6,680 bases of DNA from assembly GCA_025361325.1 (NCBI GenBank), contig JANYAL010000376.1:1-6680 (forward strand). Direction: 5' to 3'. The DNA comes from Bacteroidota bacterium. Its GTDB lineage: Bacteria > Bacteroidota > Bacteroidia > Chitinophagales > Chitinophagaceae. Within the stretch, counting starts at the first letter, position 1. The number at the start of each line of letters is the position of its first letter. The notes below the pieces were generated by a model that did not search any database, was not told the origin of the DNA, and worked only from the letters and a program-made list of their open reading frames with translations. A program made the position numbers and the translations under genes. Shown piece by piece: positions 1 to 4,577 of this stretch.

Positions 1-217
1 AACCTTCATAGTCGCGAATAGGCACTTGTTTAACGAAGTCCGCATGGCTCTTCACTTGCCCGAAAGCATGTTCCCGTCCAAAATCGGTCTTTGAACCCAC
101 TTTTATCAAATAATTGAAAATGACTTCCTGATCCTGCACAGCTGTTTCTATGCCCTTCCTGATTTGCCGGTGAATAAATGATGCAAAGGGCTTTGCAAGG
201 AAAGATTTTATTTTCAT
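1..217 (-). CDS. GH3 auxin-responsive-promoter family protein, N-terminal part (runs off the window)
   Basis: Partial gene: the ATG is at 217 and 72 complete codons are visible before the window edge; the full family is about 500 residues. The N-terminus (MKIKSFLAKPFASFIHRQIR) and the stretch around residues 41-70 (GSKTDFGREHAF, then VPIRDYE) match my recollection of the start of bacterial GH3 proteins, where a 'T-x-FG-x-EH' motif is followed by a 'VP-x-RDYE' motif. GH3 proteins belong to the acyl-adenylating superfamily. Plant members conjugate amino acids to auxin or jasmonate; the substrate of the Bacteroidota members is, to my knowledge, not established. The ATP-binding and catalytic parts lie outside the window, so activity cannot be judged. 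A well-formed promoter with an overlapping palindrome lies at 243-272, so the gene probably has its own transcript rather than depending on the DUF4258 gene upstream. Confidence 0.8.
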   Translation of the reverse strand, partial: MKIKSFLAKPFASFIHRQIRKGIETAVQDQEVIFNYLIKVGSKTDFGREHAFGQVKSHADFVKQVPIRDYEG

Positions 218-242
218 CCTGGATATACCAATCGTTGAATCA

Positions 243-272
243 CAAAACTACGTAGTTTTTATGTTTGCAAAA
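243..272 (-). promoter_or_regulatory. Bacteroidota-type promoter for the GH3 gene
   Basis: Read on the minus strand, TTTTG (268-272) is followed after 17 bases by TAGTTTTG (243-250). This fits the Bacteroidota sigma-factor consensus TTTG-N17-23-TAnnTTTG, with an exact match at the -7 element. Transcription would start near 237-240, leaving a leader of about 20 bases before the ATG at 217. Confidence 0.6.
244..259. promoter_or_regulatory. Perfect 16-bp palindrome overlapping the -7 element (possible operator)
   Basis: AAAACTACGTAGTTTT is its own reverse complement, centred between 251 and 252. It covers most of the -7 element of the GH3 promoter, where a bound repressor would block polymerase. 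No regulator is encoded nearby, so the operator role is inference. As RNA it could also form a weak AU-rich hairpin ending the DUF4258 transcript. Confidence 0.4.
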
Positions 273-275
273 CAT
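261..275. repeat. Short inverted repeat over the -33 element of the GH3 promoter
   Basis: ATGTTT (261-266) and AAACAT (270-275) are reverse complements separated by GCA. The right arm contains most of the TTTTG -33 element. Arms this short and AT-rich can arise by chance; it is listed because a second palindrome sits on the -7 element of the same promoter. Confidence 0.25.
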
Positions 276-295
276 GAACTTATTTATACCTGCAG

Positions 296-748
296 TCAAT
301 TACAGTCACAAGGCCATTCCGTATCCAGGTCTATACAGGTCACCACCAGGATCCCGTCATCTTTAGGCGCAAACACCACACGCAGGTGCTGATGTTCCTG
401 CGTAACACCTTCCAGCGGGTAGGTCTTTCCCCTGTCATCAATTTCGATCTTGCTGTAATTGATCGTGCCATTTTCCAATATCTCCTTAATCTCCTTTTCA
501 TCAATATGACGGCATTCCATGCGGCAGCGGGCATGTTTGCTGTAAAATAGATGGCTTGACCTTCGGTCTAAGCCCTCCTCGCGATTGGCATGATCACTTG
601 GGGGCAGTATAGCAGGAACTGTTATCTTTTGATCCGTCTGTCCGGTTGAATGGGTTATAGGATTGTTACCCCGCTGGTGTGTTTTAACAAACCAAAATAA
701 AGCAGCAGCAGCTATTAAGGCAATAAAGGGGCCATATTTTTTAATCAT
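296..748 (-). CDS. DUF4258 domain protein with an N-terminal membrane segment
   Basis: A 150-residue protein. Residues about 7-21 (PFIALIAAAALFWFV) are hydrophobic after two lysines, giving a signal anchor or uncleaved signal peptide. A polar linker (about 22-65) leads to a C-terminal DUF4258 domain (about 68-143). The family's typical elements are visible: YSKHARCRMECRHID (69-83), a helix with EIKEILENGTI (88-96), YPLEG (110-114) and the closing strand LRVVFAPKD with ILVVTCIDLD (133-142). The function of DUF4258 is unknown. Cysteines fall at 75, 79, 138, 147 and 149, so disulfides or metal binding are possible if the domain is periplasmic. I chose the ATG at 748 because the longer frame to 850 adds a non-hydrophobic leader and overlaps the start of the divergent mtaB gene; no clear ribosome-binding site is present. 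The gene lies upstream of GH3 on the same strand, 78 bp away. Confidence 0.75.
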   Translation of the reverse strand: MIKKYGPFIALIAAAALFWFVKTHQRGNNPITHSTGQTDQKITVPAILPPSDHANREEGLDRRSSHLFYSKHARCRMECRHIDEKEIKEILENGTINYSKIEIDDRGKTYPLEGVTQEHQHLRVVFAPKDDGILVVTCIDLDTEWPCDCN

Positions 749-819
749 GCTGCAAATTAAGCCAATCCCGGTTTTCAGCCGCAAATACCTGTTAAGACCC
801 TGCTTACTTCCAATTTCAC

Positions 820-827
820 TAATTTTG
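820..827 (+). promoter_or_regulatory. -7 promoter element of mtaB, almost touching its start codon
   Basis: TAATTTTG is an exact TAnnTTTG match, only four bases before the ATG at 832. No good TTG/TTTG -33 box is seen at the usual distance (only CTG at 800-802). If used, transcription would begin at or next to the start codon, giving a leaderless message. Confidence 0.45.
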
Positions 828-831
828 CCCG

Positions 832-2085
832 ATGAACAAAACCGTGGCACTACATACGTTAGGCTGCAAACTTAATTTTTCGGAGACTTCCACCATCGGA
901 AGGCTCCTGGAAAATGAAGGGTTCCAGAAAAAGCCATTCGAGGATATCGCCGATTTGTATGTGATCAACACTTGTTCGGTCACAGAAAATGCCGATAAAG
1001 AATGTCGTATGCTGGTACGCCGTATACAACGCAGGGCCCCGGAAGCCATTGTAGTGATCACAGGTTGCTATGCACAGTTGAAACCTGGGGAGATTGCTGT
1101 TATTCCTGGAGTAGATCTTGTGCTAGGTGCAGCAGAGAAGTTCAACATAATTCAACACCTGAAGGAGATTACCAAAGGAGACCCCACCCGTATCTGCAGC
1201 TGCGATATTGATTTGGTAAATACATTTACGGCATCTCATTCTATCCATGACAGGACGCGGGTATTTCTCAAAGTTCAGGATGGCTGTGATTATAATTGTT
1301 CTTTTTGTACCATCCCCCTGGCCAGGGGTAAAAGCAGGAGTGACAGTATCGAGCATGTGCTCGAAAATGTACATGACATTGCCAGGCAGGGTGCCCGGGA
1401 AATCGTTCTTACAGGCGTAAACCTGGGTGATTTCGGCCTACGGTCTGAAAAAGAGGATCTCTTTTCATTGATCAGGGAACTGGACAATGTTACAGGGATT
1501 GACAGGTTCCGGATTTCCTCCATCGAACCCAATCTGCTGACCAACGAGATCATTGAATTTGTGAGCAACAGCAAGCGTTTCATGCCCCATTTCCATATTC
1601 CCCTGCAGAGCGGCAGCAACAAGATACTAGGCCTGATGCGGCGACGTTATAAGAAAGAAGGATATGCTGAACGGATCGGGCTCATCAAGACCATGATGCC
1701 CCATTGCTGTATCGGTGTGGATGTAATCGTTGGCTTTCCCGGGGAAACAGACGAGGATTTCAGGGAAACCGTGGAATTCCTTGAAAAACTGGACTTCTCC
1801 TACCTGCACGTCTTTACCTATTCTGAACGGGACGATACTTTGGCGAAAACAATGAGACCTGTAGTTCCGATAGAGAAAAGGAATGAAAGAAATAAAATTT
1901 TGCGGAACCTGAGTTACCGTAAAATGCAGTATTTTACAGCGCAGCATATCGGGCAGAAAAGGAAGGTACTCCTTGAATCGAAAAACAGGAATGGACTGAT
2001 GGAAGGCTATACCGATAACTACATCAAAATAACCGTCCCATACAATAAAGAATGGGAACATGAAATAGTAACATGGACAATATAA
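832..2085 (+). CDS. mtaB: tRNA t6A37 methylthiotransferase MtaB
   Basis: A 417-residue radical-SAM enzyme that adds a methylthio group to t6A at position 37 of ANN-decoding tRNAs, giving ms2t6A, in the cytoplasm. The N-terminal UPF0004 domain has the three cluster-binding cysteines C12 (TLGCKLN), C48 (INTCSVT) and C79 (TGCYAQ). The radical-SAM cluster motif CxxxCxxC is C152, C156, C159 (DGCDYNCSFCTIP). Further family motifs are LTGVNLGDFG (193-202), the RISSIEP stretch (227-233), HIPLQSGS (255-262) and DVIVGFPGETDEDF (297-310). The GCKLN and LTGVNLG signatures favour MtaB over MiaB or RimO. The C-terminal TRAM-like domain (about 371-417) is present but ends early: family members are commonly 430-450 residues. 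The next gene begins inside its last codons. Expected partners are the t6A synthesis genes, which are not in this window. Confidence 0.93.
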   Translation: MNKTVALHTLGCKLNFSETSTIGRLLENEGFQKKPFEDIADLYVINTCSVTENADKECRMLVRRIQRRAPEAIVVITGCYAQLKPGEIAVIPGVDLVLGAAEKFNIIQHLKEITKGDPTRICSCDIDLVNTFTASHSIHDRTRVFLKVQDGCDYNCSFCTIPLARGKSRSDSIEHVLENVHDIARQGAREIVLTGVNLGDFGLRSEKEDLFSLIRELDNVTGIDRFRISSIEPNLLTNEIIEFVSNSKRFMPHFHIPLQSGSNKILGLMRRRYKKEGYAERIGLIKTMMPHCCIGVDVIVGFPGETDEDFRETVEFLEKLDFSYLHVFTYSERDDTLAKTMRPVVPIEKRNERNKILRNLSYRKMQYFTAQHIGQKRKVLLESKNRNGLMEGYTDNYIKITVPYNKEWEHEIVTWTI

Positions 2086-2387
2086 ACGACGAGCTCCTCA
2101 ATAAATACCAGGTAACCGTTCAGTTTGAGATGGATGATGCATTCATGGGTTTTGTACCCGCTCACCGGCTTTATATCAACAGCCTGATTGAGAAGAACAT
2201 TGTGGACTATTATACAGTAAGCATGGAAAGCCAGCGAAGCTGGATGGTCATCAATGCAGCCACCAAGCAAGAAGTGGAACAATACCTCAGTAAATCCCCG
2301 CTATTCAATTACTGGACCATAGAGATAGATGAATTATTTGTGTATGATGGTCAGTCCTACCGTTTGCCGGCCTTGCAACTGAATTGA
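2073..2387 (+). CDS. Small muconolactone-isomerase/YciI-like protein (function unknown)
   Basis: A 104-residue protein without membrane segments or signal peptide. Its pattern suggests a ferredoxin-like dimeric alpha-beta barrel of the muconolactone isomerase/YciI kind: strand YQVTVQFEM (12-20), helix with AHRLYINSLIEKN (30-42), strand VDYYTVSME, strand RSWMVINAATKQEVEQYL (55-72) with the following helix, then PLFNYWTIEIDELFVYDG (76-93). The order 'lie on a helix - I/V-D-Y - W-V-I/N-A - E-V - P-L' is the classic layout of that fold. Real muconolactone isomerase acts in aromatic ring degradation; nothing here suggests that pathway, and Bacteroidota carry many such proteins of unknown role. The ATG overlaps the end of mtaB by 13 bases in another frame, which indicates translational coupling. 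The first 11 residues look like an added tail before the first strand. Confidence 0.7.
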   Translation: MDNINDELLNKYQVTVQFEMDDAFMGFVPAHRLYINSLIEKNIVDYYTVSMESQRSWMVINAATKQEVEQYLSKSPLFNYWTIEIDELFVYDGQSYRLPALQLN

Positions 2388-2400
2388 ATAAGGTAAAAAA

Positions 2401-2431
2401 TTTTGCAGGAATGATTTAACCCTTATCTTTG
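2401..2431 (+). promoter_or_regulatory. Promoter of the tRNA-Val gene
   Basis: TTTTG (2401-2405), an 18-base spacer and TATCTTTG (2424-2431) match the Bacteroidota consensus at both boxes. Transcription would start near 2436-2438, about 27-29 bases before the tRNA, leaving a short leader for processing. It lies just downstream of the stop codon at 2387; I see no terminator for the mtaB unit, so read-through into the tRNA is also possible. Confidence 0.65.
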
Positions 2432-2464
2432 CCGTCCTAAAATCCAAAACATATTGGACAAAAA

Positions 2465-2539
2465 GGGAGTTTAGCTCAGTTGGTTTAGAGCATCTGCCTT
2501 ACAAGCAGAGGGTCGGCGGTTCGACCCCGTCAACTCCCA
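2465..2539 (+). tRNA. tRNA-Val, anticodon UAC
   Basis: A complete 75-base cloverleaf. Acceptor GGGAGTT (2465-2471) pairs fully with AACTCCC (2532-2538). D stem GCTC/GAGC encloses AGTTGGTTTA. Anticodon stem TCTGC/GCAGA encloses CTTACAA, so the anticodon is TAC (2500-2502), reading GUA and other GUN codons. The variable loop is GGGTC, and T stem GGCGG/CCGTC (one G-U pair) encloses TTCGACC. The discriminator base is A2539. The 3' CCA is not encoded (CAA follows) and must be added enzymatically. It is a single tRNA with its own promoter and terminator. Confidence 0.96.
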
Positions 2540-2541
2540 CA

Positions 2542-2572
2542 AAAAAGGTTTCCATTTTATGGAAACCTTTTT
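2542..2572. terminator. Bidirectional intrinsic terminator between tRNA-Val and gdhA
   Basis: A perfect 14-bp stem, AAAAAGGTTTCCAT (2542-2555) with ATGGAAACCTTTTT (2559-2572), closes a TTT loop. It ends in a T-run on both strands, so it can stop the tRNA transcript coming from the left and the gdhA transcript coming from the right. It starts three bases after the tRNA and lies about 25 bases past the gdhA stop codon. Confidence 0.88.
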
Positions 2573-2597
2573 AACTATCACTTCGTTCGCGTTGTTC

Positions 2598-3950
2598 TTA
2601 TACACAACCCTCTGCCATCATCGCATTGGCAACTTTCACAAATCCTGCAATATTTGCGCCTTTTACATAATCGATATTCCCTTGCTTATCTTCGCCGTAT
2701 TCCATGCATTCATGGTGAATATGTTGCATGATCTGCTGCAGCCGGTGCTCCACTTCTTCCTTCGTCCATGCCAGCCGCAGTGAATTCTGCGACATTTCCA
2801 GACCGGATACCGCTACACCGCCCGCATTGGATGCTTTTCCGGGCGCATACTGGATACCTTTTTCCTGTAGTAGTTTAATGGCTGCTGGGGTGGTGGGCAT
2901 ATTGGCGCCTTCAGCTACCAGTTTACATCCGTTCTCAACCAACTTCCCTGCGTCTTCCTCATCCAGTTCATTCTGAATGGCACAGGGCAGGGCAATATCA
3001 CATGGAATCATCCAGGGCTTCTCCCCTTCAAAGTATTCACATCCGAATTCATCGGCATAGTCCCGTATCCGACCCCTGCGTACATTCTTCAACTCGAGCA
3101 GGAAGGCTAGTTTGTTCTTTGTGATGCCTTTGGGGTCATAAATGAACCCATCGCTGTCCGAGGCCGTGATTGGTATACCTCCCATCTGTATGGTCTTTTC
3201 TATGGCATACTGTGCCACATTTCCGCTGCCAGATACCAGCACCTTCTTACCCTTAAGGGTATCTTTCCTGGTCTTGAGCATTTCTTCCACAAAGTACAAC
3301 AAACCGTATCCCGTGGCTTCCGGGCGTATCAGGCTTCCGCCAAACGTGTATCCCTTGCCGGTAAGCACACCGCTGAATTCATTCTTAAGCCTTTTGTACT
3401 GGCCGAACAGGAAACCGATCTCACGGCCGCCAACACCTACATCCCCGGCCGGCACATCGGTATCCTTATCAATATGACGGTACAATTCGGTCATGAAACT
3501 CTGGCAAAAATGCATCACTTCATTGTCGGATTTGCCCTTGGGATCAAAATCTGAGCCGCCTTTTCCACCACCCATGGGCAGACTGGTCAGGGCGTTCTTG
3601 AATACCTGTTCAAAGGCCAGGAATTTCAATACACTCAGATTCACCTCGGGATGGAACCTTAATCCGCCTTTGTAGGGTCCGATGGCACTGTTCATCTGTA
3701 CCCGAAATCCCCGGTTCATGCGGAAATTGCCATTGTCATCCACCCAGGGCACACGAAAAATAATGATGCGTTCCGCTTCGGTCATACGATCCAGGATGGC
3801 AGCTTTCTTATACTGTGGATTTTCCTCGATAAAAGGAATGACGGCCTGGGCCACTTCATAGACAGCCTGGTAAAATTCAGGCTGGTCGGGATTGCGTTTA
3901 TTCACCATTTGCAGGAATTGCTGAATGGCTGATTTTTCTGTTGTTATCAT
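2598..3950 (-). CDS. gdhA: NADP-type glutamate dehydrogenase
   Basis: A 450-residue hexameric-type glutamate dehydrogenase, close to the usual length (about 447). It interconverts 2-oxoglutarate plus ammonium with glutamate, the main direct route for ammonium assimilation when ammonium is plentiful. Substrate-domain motifs are GPYKGGLRFHP (91-101) and LPMGGGKGGSDFDPKGKS (124-141), with the catalytic lysine expected at K130. The loop PAGDVGVGGREIGF (167-180) carries the catalytic aspartate D170. The Rossmann domain has VLVSGSGNVAQY (237-248), followed by ITASDSDGFIYDP (261-273), which resembles the NADP-preferring enzymes. Cofactor use is inferred from this similarity. KASNAGGVAVSGLEMSQNS (372-390) is the conserved C-terminal region. 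The gene is a single unit: its terminator is shared with tRNA-Val, and it is divergent from clpS. The upstream DNA is rich in palindromes, suggesting transcriptional control, as expected for a nitrogen-responsive gene. Confidence 0.96.
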   Translation of the reverse strand: MITTEKSAIQQFLQMVNKRNPDQPEFYQAVYEVAQAVIPFIEENPQYKKAAILDRMTEAERIIIFRVPWVDDNGNFRMNRGFRVQMNSAIGPYKGGLRFHPEVNLSVLKFLAFEQVFKNALTSLPMGGGKGGSDFDPKGKSDNEVMHFCQSFMTELYRHIDKDTDVPAGDVGVGGREIGFLFGQYKRLKNEFSGVLTGKGYTFGGSLIRPEATGYGLLYFVEEMLKTRKDTLKGKKVLVSGSGNVAQYAIEKTIQMGGIPITASDSDGFIYDPKGITKNKLAFLLELKNVRRGRIRDYADEFGCEYFEGEKPWMIPCDIALPCAIQNELDEEDAGKLVENGCKLVAEGANMPTTPAAIKLLQEKGIQYAPGKASNAGGVAVSGLEMSQNSLRLAWTKEEVEHRLQQIMQHIHHECMEYGEDKQGNIDYVKGANIAGFVKVANAMMAEGCV

Positions 3951-3973
3951 AAAGCAAATATTATTGATGACTG

Positions 3974-3996
3974 ATTAACAGGTCTGACCTGTTAAT
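3974..3996. promoter_or_regulatory. Perfect 23-bp palindrome upstream of gdhA (probable operator)
   Basis: Arms ATTAACAGGTC (3974-3984) and GACCTGTTAAT (3986-3996) are exact reverse complements around a single T at 3985. It ends 24 bases before the gdhA start codon. A one-base centre and 11-bp arms are typical of a site for a dimeric helix-turn-helix regulator. As RNA it could form a hairpin (TTAACAGG/CCTGTTAA with a five-base loop) in the gdhA leader. No T-run follows on the gdhA strand, so it is not a terminator. Confidence 0.6.
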
Positions 3997-4003
3997 TCGG
4001 ATA

Positions 4004-4011
4004 GAAAATTA
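4004..4011 (-). promoter_or_regulatory. Possible -7 element of gdhA
   Basis: On the minus strand this reads TAATTTTC, one mismatch from TAnnTTTG and close to the TAATTTTG seen before mtaB and the acyl-CoA dehydrogenase gene. No clear -33 box is visible. If used, the transcript would start next to the 23-bp palindrome, placing that site at +1, a usual repressor position. Confidence 0.25.
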
Positions 4012-4023
4012 CTAACAATCTTC

Positions 4024-4040
4024 ATTAACTCTCTGTTAAT
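4024..4040. promoter_or_regulatory. Second inverted repeat sharing the gdhA operator half-site
   Basis: ATTAAC (4024-4029) and GTTAAT (4035-4040) are reverse complements around TCTCT. The right side, CTGTTAATT (4033-4041), repeats exactly the right half of the 23-bp palindrome (3989-3997), with a 44-bp offset or about four helical turns. It may be a second, weaker site for the same regulator. Confidence 0.4.
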
Positions 4041-4060
4041 TTTGATAATATTCAGTAAAA

Positions 4061-4074
4061 ATGATTAAAATCAT
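4061..4074. repeat. Short palindrome ATGATT-AA-AATCAT
   Basis: Six-base arms around AA in the gdhA/clpS intergenic region. It is AT-rich, so chance is a fair explanation. Confidence 0.25.
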
Positions 4075-4087
4075 AGAATTTCCAAAC

Positions 4088-4095
4088 TGACGTCA
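4088..4095. repeat. TGACGTCA palindrome
   Basis: A perfect 8-bp palindrome with a CG centre in otherwise AT-rich DNA, 138 bp upstream of the gdhA start codon. It could be a half-turn site for a bZIP-like or Crp/Fnr-type factor in form only; no factor is known here. Eight bases alone are weak evidence. Confidence 0.25.
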
Positions 4096-4256
4096 AAGGT
4101 TGCATATTTTTATAAGTTTTCATCCCCCAGGCTCCCGGAATACGATCCTGCTGCCTTAAAGTTCATATCACCAACCGAAACACCCGATGCCGGTTAATTT
4201 TTCAGCTGGACCTTTTTTTATTAATAATAGAAAAATGGCAAATAAGAATTTCGGCC

Positions 4257-4264
4257 TAATTTTA
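4257..4264 (+). promoter_or_regulatory. Possible -7 element of the clpS-aat unit
   Basis: TAATTTTA lies 12 bases before the clpS ATG and is one base from the TAATTTTG found ahead of mtaB and the acyl-CoA dehydrogenase gene. No matching -33 box was found. Confidence 0.25.
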
Positions 4265-4276
4265 CATGGTATCATT

Positions 4277-4570
4277 ATGCCAGCATCACCCCTTACCAAA
4301 ATAAAAGAAGAAACAGACACCCTTTCACACACCGAAGGGAATTGTACCCTCATCGTATGGAATGATGATGTAAATACGTTCGACTGGGTGATCCAGTCAC
4401 TCATGGAGATCTGCGGACACTCAGCTGAACAGGCCGAACAATGCGCCATCCTGATCGATGCAAAAGGAAAATATGCGGTCAAGGAAGGCGACTACGATAC
4501 CCTCAAACCCCAGTGCGATGCCATCACCGAAAGAGGAATCGGCGCAACCATTGAAGTGATCGTCAACTGA
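4277..4570 (+). CDS. clpS: ClpS, N-degron adaptor for the Clp protease
   Basis: A 97-residue cytoplasmic adaptor that binds proteins with bulky N-terminal residues and passes them to a Clp ATPase-protease (ClpA in E. coli; probably a ClpC-type partner here). A flexible N-terminal tail (1-22) precedes the core: LIVWNDDVNTFDWVI (25-39), helix SAEQAEQCAILI (49-60), GKYAVKEGDYDTLKP (64-78) and the closing strand ATIEVIV. N29, D30 and D31 match E. coli N34, D35 and D36 of the substrate pocket. Aligned without gaps, the position of E. coli H66 is D61 (LIDAKGK, where LIHxKGK is expected), so a residue that contacts the substrate amino group is changed. I chose the ATG at 4277 because the frame extends upstream to 4187 only through non-conserved residues that overlap a promoter-like element. 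The aat gene follows after seven bases, making a two-gene N-degron unit. Confidence 0.9.
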   Translation: MPASPLTKIKEETDTLSHTEGNCTLIVWNDDVNTFDWVIQSLMEICGHSAEQAEQCAILIDAKGKYAVKEGDYDTLKPQCDAITERGIGATIEVIVN

Positions 4571-4577
4571 TCCATAC

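Larger units (their letters stand above)
3951..4276. other. Divergent gdhA/clpS intergenic region, palindrome-rich, no gene
   Basis: This 326-bp AT-rich stretch holds the control regions of gdhA (minus) and clpS-aat (plus). I see no convincing small gene or RNA. The gdhA-proximal half carries four inverted repeats (3974-3996, 4024-4040, 4061-4074, 4088-4095). The clpS-proximal half has little structure apart from the AT-rich palindrome TTATTAATAA at 4218-4227 and a promoter-like TAATTTTA at 4257-4264. Confidence 0.6.

Noticed and set aside
749..850. Longer form of the DUF4258 protein starting at 850
   Set aside because: The extra 34 residues look unlike a signal or domain, put the membrane segment inside the protein, and overlap the start of mtaB. 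The ATG at 748 gives a sensible membrane-anchored protein.
1627..2061. 144-codon open frame on the minus strand inside mtaB
   Set aside because: It lies wholly antisense to a strongly conserved radical-SAM gene and its translation shows no recognisable domain.
4218..4227. TTATTAATAA palindrome upstream of clpS
   Set aside because: Pure A/T and only 10 bases in AT-rich DNA; expected by chance.
4187..4276. Upstream starts for clpS at 4187 or 4235
   Set aside because: The added residues are not family-like and run through AT-rich DNA with a promoter-like TAATTTTA; ClpS proteins usually have a short tail like the one from 4277.
4168..4482. 104-codon open frame on the minus strand across the clpS start
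   Set aside because: It overlaps clpS antisense and the intergenic region; its product has no recognisable domain.
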